Shown here: positions 14,008 to 20,602 of the stretch, one piece after another
Layout of the letters: each line of letters starts with the position of its first letter
How positions within the stretch are numbered: position 1 is the first letter of the stretch
Source: a virus
Length of the DNA stretch: 34,867 bases
IMG/VR virus record: IMGVR_UViG_3300037840_000126
Location: 1 to 34,867 of that record
Direction: 5' to 3' (one strand)
Notes under the pieces: generated by a model
Databases searched by the model: none
What the model saw: the letters and a program-made list of their open reading frames with translations, nothing else
Told to the model about the DNA's origin: nothing
Program-made: the position numbers and the translations under genes

Positions 14008-15006
14008 TCAAACCGAAGAAGCCGATATTTGATTAAGAATTACCTTATGGTATTGCAGAGCCGTAAGACCCAGTTTTTTGCGCTCCTCCTCATGCTTTAT
14101 CTGCAACTCGGTAAGATCGGGGCGGCTCGATACAATAGAGTGAATTTTTTTAAAGCTATGAGCATCGTCAATCTCTCTCCTTTTTTCTTCCTGTGCTTTT
14201 AGCTCCCGCTCTCTGATTTTAAGCTCATTAGCTTCCCTTTCCTGTTTAGACGGAAACCTCACGGCGCTAGAAGGGTTAAGCGCACCTATATCTTGCTTGA
14301 AGTACCGGAACTCTACACCCGCCCACCCATTGCCCACAGCCTTTTTAAAACAGTCAACGGGGGAAAGGCCAGCGTCTTTAAGCTTTGCAAGATTTTGATT
14401 GGCTTGCTCCCAGGCTGTTGCCGTCATCTTAGCCTTTTTGCCTTTGCGAACCTCTAACCAATCTTTCAAGACTGATTCAGGGATATTCCAGGGATTGTTT
14501 TCAAGCATTTCAGAAAGAGAAAAAGACCCAATCACAGCACCCTTGGGTGCTAAGGTTTTAGATTCTTCTTTTAGATTCTCTCTTTTAGATTCAGTGTCCC
14601 GTTTTTGGGACTGGTCACCCGTTCCGTTTTTGGGACTGGTACCCGTGCCGTTTTTGGTACTGGTAAAAGTTTGACCAGTCCCGTTTTTGGGACTGGTTGT
14701 GGATAAGTTTAAAGATAATTCGGAGACAGACTGATCAACATAAGTTAGTTTCATTACGGGAATCTGACCGGAGCGCCCTTTAAAATAGCCCATGTATTCG
14801 AGCAGATTTTTATCTATTACAGATTGCCGTACTTTTATAATGGTTTTTCTTTCAAGCCCCGTGTCAGCACAAAGGCGTTTTATGGAAGGCCAACACTCAT
14901 GAGACTCTCCTGCGCGATTGGCACAAGAAAGGAGGAAAAGCTTCTCACTAGATGAAACGATTTCTTTTGATAGGCGCCAAGTTGCTAGCGTTGCTTCAAC
15001 ACTCAT
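14008..15006 (-). CDS. Replication initiator, lambda O-like, containing the origin
   Basis: 332 residues. The N-terminal part (about residues 5-105) is a winged helix of the helix_turn_helix_36/phage O type: LSKEIVSSSEKLFLLSCANR, ECWPSIKRLCADTGLERKTI, then a wing. Residues about 105-140 are a low-complexity linker with repeated S/T-PKNGTG units, encoded by the iterons described separately. A conserved 'VLKDWLEVRKGKKAKMTATAW' helical region and a charged coiled C-terminus follow. The protein should bind the iterons and recruit host helicase, as lambda O does. Start 15006 follows AGGAGTATTACT. It overlaps the upstream gene by four bases. Confidence 0.85.
   Translation of the reverse strand: MSVEATLATWRLSKEIVSSSEKLFLLSCANRAGESHECWPSIKRLCADTGLERKTIIKVRQSVIDKNLLEYMGYFKGRSGQIPVMKLTYVDQSVSELSLNLSTTSPKNGTGQTFTSTKNGTGTSPKNGTGDQSQKRDTESKRENLKEESKTLAPKGAVIGSFSLSEMLENNPWNIPESVLKDWLEVRKGKKAKMTATAWEQANQNLAKLKDAGLSPVDCFKKAVGNGWAGVEFRYFKQDIGALNPSSAVRFPSKQEREANELKIRERELKAQEEKRREIDDAHSFKKIHSIVSSRPDLTELQIKHEEERKKLGLTALQYHKVILNQISASSV
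14556..14697 (-). other. Putative replication origin inside the initiator gene
   Basis: Four 17-bp iterons CCGTTTTTGGGACTGGT (plus-strand reading) lie at 14599, 14624, 14648 (one mismatch, GGTAC) and 14681, spaced 25, 24 and 33 bases. The last has an inverted arm in front, so ACCAGTCCC and GGGACTGGT can pair (14674-14697). On the 3' side in coding direction come three TTTTAGATTC direct repeats at 14556, 14569 and 14583, an AT-rich stretch fit for unwinding. Lambda ori has the same layout: four iterons then an AT-rich region inside gene O. A GC-rich dyad, GCACCC-TT-GGGTGC, flanks it at 14537-14550. Confidence 0.78.
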
Positions 15007-15224
15007 AGTAATACTCCTATGCGTTGTGAGGTTGGTGTTGGAGTTGTTGGTTGTTTTCTTAGTCCGAATAATTCCAGCCCTTTAATGCCTTCTGAGGTTC
15101 GTATGAATGCTTCAATCTCTGAAATGGGCACGGCCACATTAGAAGTCTTGCTTATGTATTCACGTAGAAAAAGGATAAATTCGCGCTCAATCGTAGAAAG
15201 GGTGTTGCGTGATGGGTTTGTCAT
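15003..15224 (-). CDS. Hypothetical protein, 73 residues, first gene of replication operon
   Basis: Starts MTNPSRNTLSTIEREFILFL, with two predicted helices, an ISEIEAFIRTSEGIKGLELF segment and a Thr/Pro linker near the end. ATG 15224 has only a weak AGG upstream. The stop overlaps the initiator start by four bases. No family recognised. Confidence 0.6.
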   Translation of the reverse strand: MTNPSRNTLSTIEREFILFLREYISKTSNVAVPISEIEAFIRTSEGIKGLELFGLRKQPTTPTPTSQRIGVLL

Positions 15225-15232
15225 GTTATAAT
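15205..15232 (+). promoter_or_regulatory. Extended -10 promoter, rightward
   Basis: TTGCGT at 15205-15210, 16-base spacer, TATAAT at 15227-15232 with an extended TG two bases upstream (TGTTATAAT). It overlaps the start of the leftward 73-residue gene and would transcribe across the divergent gap toward the ribbon-helix-helix gene. Confidence 0.5.
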
Positions 15233-15497
15233 TGCCTCGTGTGTGTATGGATACTCAAGCCGTTTGCCAATCTTGGTATTCGGTGGTTGTAATAAGCACG
15301 ATTGACATCTTGGCGGACGGGCAATCATGCGCTTTAAATTTAAATCAAAAGTTCCAGCAGCTTGGAACATGATGTAACCTTGCTGCTACCCCTATTATTT
15401 ATCTTAGTCTAACTTAATAAACCTCTTAATTCTAATACTATATTGCTCTCAATATAACATCTTATGTAAATTATTTGATTCTTTGTTAAAATAATAC

Positions 15498-15526
15498 TTG
15501 CGTAATTAATTTTGCGATGTTAACAT
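15498..15526 (+). promoter_or_regulatory. Promoter of ribbon-helix-helix gene
   Basis: TTGCGT (15498-15503), 17-base spacer, TAACAT (15521-15526), 38 bases before ATG 15564. It shares its TTGCG -35 with promoter candidates at 15205 and 22809. Weak by consensus, supported by the operator-like dyad on top of its -10. Confidence 0.4.
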
Positions 15527-15544
15527 TCGTTTAAATCAACGAAT
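15525..15544. promoter_or_regulatory. Operator-like inverted repeat
   Basis: ATTCGTT-TAAATC-AACGAAT, perfect 7-bp arms with a 6-base centre, overlapping the -10 and probable start of transcription and ending 19 bases before the ribbon-helix-helix gene. Likely binding site for that protein (autoregulation), by inference. Confidence 0.55.
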
Positions 15545-15563
15545 AATTAAAAAGGATAAAGAA

Positions 15564-15740
15564 ATGGCATTAGATTACAGTAATTCCAAGACGTTCTCCA
15601 TGAAGTTACCTAAGGAATTATGGGCATTTTACAAGATAGCATCGGTTGCGAGTGAGGAGCCAATGGGGGAAATTATTGCCAGGGTGCTAGATAAGTATAA
15701 AAAGAGCATGGAGAGTAAGAAGGTAGGTATGGTAAAGTAA
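15564..15740 (+). CDS. Ribbon-helix-helix (Arc/CopG-like) DNA-binding protein
   Basis: 58 residues. 'SKTFSMKLPKELWAFYKIAS' gives the strand and first helix, and 'EEPMGEIIARVLDKYKKSM' the second helix, the standard ribbon-helix-helix arrangement. Such proteins bind inverted repeats as dimers, as P22 Arc and Mnt do. ATG 15564 follows AAAAAGGATAAAGAA. It is the first gene of the rightward early block and sits directly behind a perfect inverted repeat. It is the only recognisable transcription repressor in the genome. Confidence 0.8.
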   Translation: MALDYSNSKTFSMKLPKELWAFYKIASVASEEPMGEIIARVLDKYKKSMESKKVGMVK

Positions 15741-15796
15741 ATCTAGGAAGGGGATAAGGAGGACTGGCCTTATCCCCTGGGTTCTCATAAACATTT

Positions 15797-15811
15797 CTTT
15801 TCAGGAAAAAG
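15797..15811 (+). promoter_or_regulatory. Shine-Dalgarno-in-loop hairpin, 171-residue gene
   Basis: CTTTT-CAGGA-AAAAG, two bases before ATG 15814. Five paired bases, loop carries AGGA. Confidence 0.42.
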
Positions 15812-15813
15812 TC

Positions 15814-16329
15814 ATGAACAAAAATAGTTTACAGGATAGCTATATCCAAAATCAACACAAATCATCATGGATTGATGATCCTTTCGGCTTAGGTTTTACA
15901 GGAGTTGAGCCAGTGTCGCACGATGAGCAGTTATCTAACTATGCCAATGAACTTGTAGGAAGTTATGCAAAGTATGATGGGGAAAGTTATGCGCTAGACC
16001 TAGATTCACTTTCCGACCCACTACAACTTGAGCTTGCACGACTTTATATCGAGACTATTGATCGCGAGATAGAATGGGCATGCTATGGTGAGGATGAGAC
16101 TTTAAACAGTAATTTCTTAACAGCTTTGCTTGCTATGCTTAAGAATAGTACGCCTAAGACTCGTACCCATTTCGCACAAGTCACTACACAAAACGTTCTC
16201 ATTTACTATAAAAAAATCTTACAAGAAATCCTTGATACGGCCTGTGCTGAGTATTATTGCAATGATATGCATGATTCATTTTGTATGGCGAATCAGGATT
16301 TAGAAGTAGGAGTAAATATAAATGGCTGA
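15814..16329 (+). CDS. Hypothetical acidic protein, 171 residues
   Basis: Starts MNKNSLQDSYIQNQHKSSWI. Acidic and mainly helical, with Cys residues clustered near the end (ACAEYYCND, FCMANQ). No family recognised. ATG 15814 follows CAGGAAAAAGTC. It overlaps the next gene by eight bases. Placed second in the rightward early block, so it could be a host-takeover or anti-defence protein; this is inference from position only. Confidence 0.7.
   Translation: MNKNSLQDSYIQNQHKSSWIDDPFGLGFTGVEPVSHDEQLSNYANELVGSYAKYDGESYALDLDSLSDPLQLELARLYIETIDREIEWACYGEDETLNSNFLTALLAMLKNSTPKTRTHFAQVTTQNVLIYYKKILQEILDTACAEYYCNDMHDSFCMANQDLEVGVNING
16298..16317 (+). promoter_or_regulatory. Shine-Dalgarno-in-loop hairpin, 67-residue gene
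   Basis: Arms ATTTA and TAAAT with loop GAAGTAGGAG, four bases before ATG 16322. Confidence 0.4.
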
Positions 16330-16525
16330 GCACATTATAAATGGCGATAAGGCCAATGTTTATTATGATTACGATAGGGCATTCTGGGGCTGCATGCCTT
16401 GGGTTGCAACTTGGGATGGTTACGATGGGGCGCCCATTGACCATGATACGCCAAGCCGTGACCCGATAGGTGAGGGAAGAACAGAGCAAGAAGCGTTAGA
16501 TGACTTAATTGATATGTCATCTTAA
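16322..16525 (+). CDS. Small acidic protein, 67 residues
   Basis: Starts MAEHIINGDKANVYYDYDRA and ends 'GEGRTEQEALDDLIDMSS'. The 'G.GRTEQEAIDDL' ending is common in small phage proteins of unknown function, from memory. ATG 16322 follows GTAGGAGTAAATATAA. Confidence 0.72.
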   Translation: MAEHIINGDKANVYYDYDRAFWGCMPWVATWDGYDGAPIDHDTPSRDPIGEGRTEQEALDDLIDMSS

Positions 16526-16577
16526 GAAATATAGTAAAACACTTTCTAAACACTTCATGAACAAAGAGGACTAGAAA

Positions 16578-16718
16578 ATGGAAATGCAATGTTATTGCGA
16601 AAAATGCGACTATAAAAACAATACAGATTATATGCACCATCACGATTGGTCGGAGCCTGAAGACTTTTGTTGTGAGAAGTGCGTAGATATTTGTTACGAA
16701 AGTGATGATAGAGAGTAG
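16578..16718 (+). CDS. Small zinc-binding protein, 46 residues
   Basis: Contains CYCEKCD and CCEKCVDICYE, two CxxC knuckles with a HHH run between, so zinc binding is likely. ATG 16578 follows AAAGAGGACTAGAAA. The Shine-Dalgarno lies in a 23-base loop closed by TTTCTA/TAGAAA (16543-16577). No specific family recognised. Confidence 0.62.
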   Translation: MEMQCYCEKCDYKNNTDYMHHHDWSEPEDFCCEKCVDICYESDDRE

Positions 16719-16827
16719 GTAAACACTTTATGAGCACCTTTTTACTGACATCAGGCAAATGGTGCTCATATGGGGTTTATCTAAGTCCTTAAGTGGACAT
16801 AATATATTAATAAGTTGGAGATTTAAA

Positions 16828-17673
16828 ATGGCTTTAAAAGCAAAAAAACCATCGGTTGCCGAATGCAGACTAAAGGCATTATTTTATGGTTGTGCCGGGG
16901 TTGGGAAAACATACGCGGCAATACAGTTCCCCAAGCCTTATATAATTGACACGGAAGGCTCAACTAATAAGCCACAGTACGTAAGGCTTATAGAGAAATC
17001 AGACGGTGCCGTACTTATGACCGTTGATTTTGACGAGATGATTAATGAAGTCAGGGAGCTTTTAACTACAAAGCATGATTACAAGACATTGATTCTTGAC
17101 TCTCTAACACTGGCTTACAATGATTTGCTTGAGAAGGCAGAAAGGAAGGTAGGTACCGATTTCGGAAGACATTATGGGGAGGCTAATAAACGCATGAAGC
17201 AACTGCTTAACTTGCTTTTTAGGCTTGATATGAATGTTATTATCACCTCACATTCTAAAAATGAATACGGTGCTAATTTGGCGGTTTTAGGACAAACATT
17301 TGATTGTTATAAAAAATTAGACTATCTTTTCGATCTCGTATTTGAAATACAAAAGCGCGGTAATGACAGGATGGGCATGGTTAAGAAGTCTCGTTTTGAA
17401 ACATTTCAGAACAACGACATTTTCCCATTTTCTTATGAAGAGATTGCCGAGCGTTACGGACGTGCTGTTATTGAGCGTGAAGCTGTAGCGCAAGAGTTAG
17501 CAACGCATGCTCAGGTTACCGAGATTGCAAGGCTAATTGATTTACTCAAAGTTCCAGAGGAAATATTTCAGAAATGGCTTGATAAGGCATCTTCTGAAAG
17601 CTGGGAAGATATGCCAAGCGAGTCTATACAAAAGTGTATTGATCATCTTAGGTCAAAAATACAGGGAGAGTAA
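16828..17673 (+). CDS. Sak4-like RecA-fold ATPase (AAA_24)
   Basis: 281 residues. The Walker A is GCAGVGKT at 21-28, followed by 'PYIIDTEGS'; the Walker B is TLILDS at about 87-92, and 'VIITSHSKNEYG' is the sensor-like strand. This is the AAA_24/Sak4 type, a short RecA/Rad51-like protein that helps single-strand annealing and homologous recombination in phages, usually beside an SSB gene as here. The frame is open to 16759, but ATG 16828 is chosen for TTGGAGATTTAAA in front and the family start. The C-terminal 60 residues are a helical extension. Confidence 0.88.
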   Translation: MALKAKKPSVAECRLKALFYGCAGVGKTYAAIQFPKPYIIDTEGSTNKPQYVRLIEKSDGAVLMTVDFDEMINEVRELLTTKHDYKTLILDSLTLAYNDLLEKAERKVGTDFGRHYGEANKRMKQLLNLLFRLDMNVIITSHSKNEYGANLAVLGQTFDCYKKLDYLFDLVFEIQKRGNDRMGMVKKSRFETFQNNDIFPFSYEEIAERYGRAVIEREAVAQELATHAQVTEIARLIDLLKVPEEIFQKWLDKASSESWEDMPSESIQKCIDHLRSKIQGE

Positions 17674-17676
17674 TAA

Positions 17677-18141
17677 ATGTTTGATTACGAAGTAATGAGC
17701 GAAACTGAAGCCATGGCAGAAAGATTCCAGCTAATTAAAGCTGGTGAATATGACGCAGTCATTACCGCATCGAAAGATGCGGTCTCCTCAAGTGGAAACC
17801 CGATGATGGACATGACGGTTTGTGTTTATGATAATGACGGCAATAAGCACGAAATAAGAGACTTTCTGGTATTCACTAAAACTATGATGTGGAAAGTGAT
17901 ACATTTTGTTACCAGTGCAGGAATATTAACTCTTTACGAATCAAGAAAGCTATGTTCAGATACTGCCATTAACTGTCGAGTGCGCGTTAAAGTTGGAGTT
18001 GAGGAAGGCAAGGAAATTCCCGAGGACAAGCTTAATGGCAAGCCTTATGGGTCAAAATATCCGGACAAAAATAAGATTGAAGATTATTTGAAACGCACGG
18101 ATAAAGGTTCTCCATTGGCTGACGAGGATGTACCTTTTTAA
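17677..18141 (+). CDS. DUF669 / SSB-like single-strand DNA-binding protein
   Basis: 154 residues with an OB-like region ('GEYDAVITASKDAVSSSGNPMMDMTVCVYD', quoted in part as GEYDAVITASKDAV and GNPMMDMTVCVYD) and a C-terminal acidic tip ADEDVPF like the DDDIPF tail by which bacterial SSB binds its partners. DUF669 proteins commonly accompany Sak4-type recombinases. It begins three bases after the Sak4-like stop, with AGGGAGAG in front. Confidence 0.85.
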   Translation: MFDYEVMSETEAMAERFQLIKAGEYDAVITASKDAVSSSGNPMMDMTVCVYDNDGNKHEIRDFLVFTKTMMWKVIHFVTSAGILTLYESRKLCSDTAINCRVRVKVGVEEGKEIPEDKLNGKPYGSKYPDKNKIEDYLKRTDKGSPLADEDVPF

Positions 18142-18155
18142 TTCCTGAGATTACA

Positions 18156-18350
18156 ATGAGCGTCGAAAAAATTATAATTAAAGAAATTCATCTGTCATTT
18201 GAATTGCCGCCAGAATTTTTCGAAAGGCAAGAATCTATGACTATAACAGATTTTATGCCAGGTATGCATGAATTTGCCAATAAAATGCATGGATCAATCT
18301 CCGAGCCAGGTATTTATTGTCTAGAGTTAAGGCTTGTGAGGCTAAAATGA
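18156..18350 (+). CDS. Hypothetical protein, 64 residues
   Basis: Starts MSVEKIIIKEIHLSFELPPE; a strand, a Phe-rich loop and a final strand CLELRLVRL. Weak Shine-Dalgarno (CTGAG). The stop overlaps the next ATG as ATGA, so it is part of the recombination operon. No family recognised. Confidence 0.6.
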   Translation: MSVEKIIIKEIHLSFELPPEFFERQESMTITDFMPGMHEFANKMHGSISEPGIYCLELRLVRLK

Positions 18351-18748
18351 AATTAAATGAAGTAATTAATGATTTGAACGAAGGTAAGAAGATTACGCGT
18401 TCTGTCTGGACAGTTGGAACATATATAAAGATAAAAGACTCGCATCTTCTTGGGTACCGAAAAGCATTAAGATATATTGATATTGTTGACGATACGTTGT
18501 TGTCTGATGATTGGCTGAAAATTAATTCAAATGAAACTGACAATACAAAAAAATATAAATTTTATGAATTAATAGATTATCTTAAACAAGGCAATCTTAT
18601 AAAGCGCATAGATTGGGAGAATGAGTGCATATTTATTGATAAAAGTGATCGCGTATTAGTGCAAGAATATATATATTTAGCTGCTGTATCGTTAAATTGC
18701 GAAGATCTTTTTGCTGAAGATTGGATAGTGTTGGAAGATAATAACTAA
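18347..18748 (+). CDS. Tandem DUF2829 / Tad2-like protein (possible anti-Thoeris)
   Basis: 133 residues made of two copies of one domain. Copy 1 (about 1-58) runs MKLNEVINDLNEGKKITRSV-W ... LLSDDW; copy 2 (about 70-128) runs FYELIDYLKQGNLIKRIDW ... LFAEDW. Both follow the DUF2829 plan: helix, G-x-x-I-x-R-x-x-W, a strand, then LxxxDW, with LFAEDW close to the usual LLAEDW ending. DUF2829 contains Tad2, which binds the cyclic nucleotide signal of Thoeris. Known Tad2 proteins are single-domain oligomers, so a fused pair is uncommon. The frame is open to 18317; ATG 18347 is chosen for GTGAGGCTAAA and the ATGA overlap. Confidence 0.7.
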   Translation: MKLNEVINDLNEGKKITRSVWTVGTYIKIKDSHLLGYRKALRYIDIVDDTLLSDDWLKINSNETDNTKKYKFYELIDYLKQGNLIKRIDWENECIFIDKSDRVLVQEYIYLAAVSLNCEDLFAEDWIVLEDNN

Positions 18749-18825
18749 AGAATAAACCAGCCAAGCCTCTGCTTACTTCGCTTAGCAAGCTCAAGCAGGC
18801 GGGTTCTTATTAATGGAGTGATAAA

Positions 18826-18984
18826 ATTAATATTTGCCATGAACATAATTGGAAAAAGACCCTGGCTAAATCTGGTATGTATTTTATTTGGATGTGTCAC
18901 GCATGCAAAGAGACTAAACCATGGTCTACTGCTCATCAACTGTCTTCTATTAAAGCAACAATCGCAGAAACTATAGGGCTTTAA
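18826..18984 (+). CDS. Small zinc-finger-like protein with probable AUU start
   Basis: The frame reads NICHEHNWKKTLAKSGMYF-IWMCHACKETKPWS and ends at TAA 18984, 52 residues if started at ATT 18826. It looks coding: a Cys/His pair, a CxxC, and a basic and aromatic pattern. There is no ATG, GTG or TTG before residue 20, and a TAA closes the frame at 18811. The ATT has GGAGTGATAAA immediately before it, a proper Shine-Dalgarno spacing. It could also be a decayed gene that lost its start. Confidence 0.45.
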   Translation: MNICHEHNWKKTLAKSGMYFIWMCHACKETKPWSTAHQLSSIKATIAETIGL

Positions 18985-19052
18985 TACAAGGGCTTTTCTG
19001 CCTAAGCCAAATAAAGCGCAGAGTGCAAGGATCGGCACTAATAGGGGTCGGA

Positions 19053-19076
19053 GACGGTGAGAGCCCGTCGTTTTTT
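19053..19076 (+). terminator. Rho-independent terminator
   Basis: GACGG, a 7-base loop, CCGTC, then G and six T residues. It would end the recombination/Tad2 transcript. Two smaller pairings lie just upstream (GGCTT/AAGCC and AGTGC/GCACT in 18985-19045), so the 3' end of the transcript may be structured. Confidence 0.65.
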
Positions 19077-19106
19077 ATTTGAAACTGGATTTAAAGGTGA
19101 ATATAT

Positions 19107-19391
19107 ATGGCAGAAGATGACCGCTTAGAAAGAATCAGCAGGCAAAAAAATAAGCTGCAAGGATGGCTCAACGAATTCGAAGATCAAAATGCACTTGACC
19201 TTGCAGTTCTTGCCCTAAGCCATAACTTCTTGTCAGAACTTTATAACGAAATTGTTGATTTTCACTCCAATTCAAGCAAAGAATCTATAACAGGTACCGA
19301 TATCTTAAAGTTGTCAGTGAAGATTTTAAGAAATGAGATTGTAAAAATAGAGAACATTATAGCTCATGATAATAATAGTATGATGCAATAA
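19107..19391 (+). CDS. Hypothetical helical protein, 94 residues
   Basis: Starts MAEDDRLERISRQKNKLQGW and is predicted wholly helical, with coiled-coil character at both ends. ATG 19107 follows AAAGGTGAATATAT. No family recognised. First gene after the terminator at 19053, so it needs read-through or its own promoter, which I did not find. Confidence 0.68.
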   Translation: MAEDDRLERISRQKNKLQGWLNEFEDQNALDLAVLALSHNFLSELYNEIVDFHSNSSKESITGTDILKLSVKILRNEIVKIENIIAHDNNSMMQ

Positions 19392-19410
19392 TCCAAGAGA
19401 TATTTAAAAC

Positions 19411-19803
19411 ATGAATGAAGTAAAGGTTAAATGGCCTCTCATAGCCAAAGAATGGGATAAAACCTATTTTAATTATATAGACCTGGGAAATTACACAATG
19501 TTCCGAATCTCATTATATAGAACTGGTCAGCCAAGATTGGGCTTATGGGTTTCTATCGAAGATAAAGGCTCGTTCTTTTTCTCTCTGGAAAACAGGCTGC
19601 ATAAAGACTACGTTGCTGACAAATTATTTTTACAGGGTGATGCTGGGCAAATGGCCGACTTCCTAAACGCTCAACTTGGCAAAGAAGGCGAACAACAAGG
19701 ATATTACCACGAGCAAGCCATTAAAGATATTGAGCCATATGGCAAGATTGGCGAAGACAAGTACATGCCATGGACACCAGAAATAATCAAGGGCGTGGAA
19801 TGA
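19411..19803 (+). CDS. Hypothetical protein, 130 residues
   Basis: Starts MNEVKVKWPLIAKEWDKTYF, mixed strands with many aromatic residues, then a helical and charged C-terminal part. No family recognised. Weak Shine-Dalgarno (AAGAG). The stop TGA overlaps the ATG of a 13-codon frame. Confidence 0.68.
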   Translation: MNEVKVKWPLIAKEWDKTYFNYIDLGNYTMFRISLYRTGQPRLGLWVSIEDKGSFFFSLENRLHKDYVADKLFLQGDAGQMADFLNAQLGKEGEQQGYYHEQAIKDIEPYGKIGEDKYMPWTPEIIKGVE

Positions 19804-19841
19804 TTGACAACCATATAGAGGATCCAGTTTCTAAGCCATGA
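19800..19841 (+). pseudogene. 13-codon remnant resembling the start of a DUF3310-type gene
   Basis: Reads MIDNHIEDPVSKP then stops. 'DPVSKPxHY' is the usual start of DUF3310-type phage proteins, so this looks like a truncated gene head. It is joined by ATGA-type overlaps on both sides. Confidence 0.35.
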
Positions 19842-19918
19842 ATGACTTCACGAAAGAAGAGCTAGATGCTCTCATAGAAAAAGAAAATGGCAAAAAAATG
19901 AATGATTATAAAGAATAA
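19838..19918 (+). pseudogene. 26-codon small frame or remnant, MNDFTKEELDAL
   Basis: MNDFTKEELDALIEKENGKK and six more residues. Starts in the overlap with the previous remnant and ends inside the 3' end of the HNH gene. 'MNDFTKEEL' begins many longer small phage proteins, so this may be a truncated copy. No good Shine-Dalgarno. Confidence 0.38.
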
Positions 19919-20361
19919 AAAACATCTTGGGCGCTTTTTCTGCCCTCGATAATAGATTTATTTAATAGTTCAATCTTTAATCTGCTTAGCTTTAAGTCCA
20001 GTTCTTCATGCAATACTCGATCATCATTCGCATGTATTTCAGCATGACAATTGGCACAAAGCATAATGCATTTATCAATTTCACTTCTTAGCATTTCCCA
20101 ATTTCTTACTTTCTTAAATCCAGGCCTTGATTCAAATATTCCAAAGTTTTTTTTTGATGGATCAATATGATGGAAATTGAAAGCCCGCCAGCATTTATCA
20201 TATCCGCATTTTTGACACTCGCCACCACCATACTTAACTGCTTTTAATTTTATATTCTCTAAATACCTCCTACTATAAAAATATTCGCACTTTTTGCATT
20301 TCCACTTTGTACCTGATAATCTGTGAATTGAAACCCCGTGACGATTGCAAATTAACTGCAT
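19906..20361 (-). CDS. Free-standing HNH endonuclease
   Basis: 151 residues. An N-terminal zinc ribbon (C5 to C22-x2-C25) is followed by the HNH core: C49-x2-C52, FHHIDP with H64-H65, and LCANCHAEIH with C102, C105, H106 and H110. This is the fold of phage free-standing homing endonucleases. It is the only minus-strand gene in the rightward early block and lies beside gene remnants, which suggests insertion as a mobile intron-less homing gene. ATG 20361 follows GGCAGGAAAT; a 6-bp hairpin holds the Shine-Dalgarno in its loop. Confidence 0.88.
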   Translation of the reverse strand: MQLICNRHGVSIHRLSGTKWKCKKCEYFYSRRYLENIKLKAVKYGGGECQKCGYDKCWRAFNFHHIDPSKKNFGIFESRPGFKKVRNWEMLRSEIDKCIMLCANCHAEIHANDDRVLHEELDLKLSRLKIELLNKSIIEGRKSAQDVFYSL

Positions 20362-20379
20362 ATTTCCTGCCTCAAATAT
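20360..20379 (-). promoter_or_regulatory. Shine-Dalgarno-in-loop hairpin, HNH gene
   Basis: Minus strand ATATTT-GAGGCAGG-AAATAT, perfect 6-bp arms, touching ATG 20361. Confidence 0.5.
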
Positions 20380-20489
20380 CTGATTATACCAAATACTAGA
20401 TACAAAAACACGGTTATCTAAATAATCAGACTTAGCACCCTATGCCTTATATAAATCAATAACTTATCTTTTTAGAGAATAGCACAAAA

Positions 20490-20520
20490 ATTATACTAAC
20501 AAATAGTATAATAATTATAC
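20490..20520. promoter_or_regulatory. Operator-like inverted repeat with third half-site
   Basis: ATTATACTA-ACAAA-TAGTATAAT, perfect 9-bp arms, then a further AATTATAC half-site in the first orientation at 20513-20520. Lies about 90 bases upstream of the best promoter of the cassette. May bind a host or phage repressor; the regulator is unknown. Confidence 0.5.
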
Positions 20521-20602
20521 CGAAATAATGCCCTCATAGTTTACAAATAGAAAAACATCAATCCTAAACGATTAATAATCATGTTATAGAAAACCTTTTT
20601 TA

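Larger units (their letters stand above)
15225..15563. other. Divergent regulatory gap (339 bases)
   Basis: Lies between the leftward replication operon and the rightward early block. It holds an imperfect hairpin AGCAGCTTGG / CCTTGCTGCT (15356-15387), a dyad GTTCCA-N6-TGGAAC (15351-15368), the promoter and operator entered separately, and one weak 41-codon rightward frame (15247-15372, no Shine-Dalgarno) that I do not call as a gene. A leader or small RNA from the promoter at 15205 is possible. Confidence 0.5.

Noticed and set aside
14599-14697. Repeats as a CRISPR fragment or minisatellite
   Set aside because: Only four units, in frame inside the initiator gene, with an AT-rich block on the 3' side; a replication origin explains them better.
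15247-15372. 41-codon rightward frame in the divergent gap
   Set aside because: It would start only about eight bases after the predicted transcription start and has no ribosome-binding site; composition is not distinctive.
16199-16758. Minus-strand frames of 67-102 codons opposite early genes
   Set aside because: They lie opposite well-supported plus-strand genes with ribosome-binding sites and show no start signals of their own.
18745-19038. Minus-strand 97-codon frame
   Set aside because: No Shine-Dalgarno; it opposes the recombination operon end and a better plus-strand zinc-finger frame and terminator occupy the same DNA.
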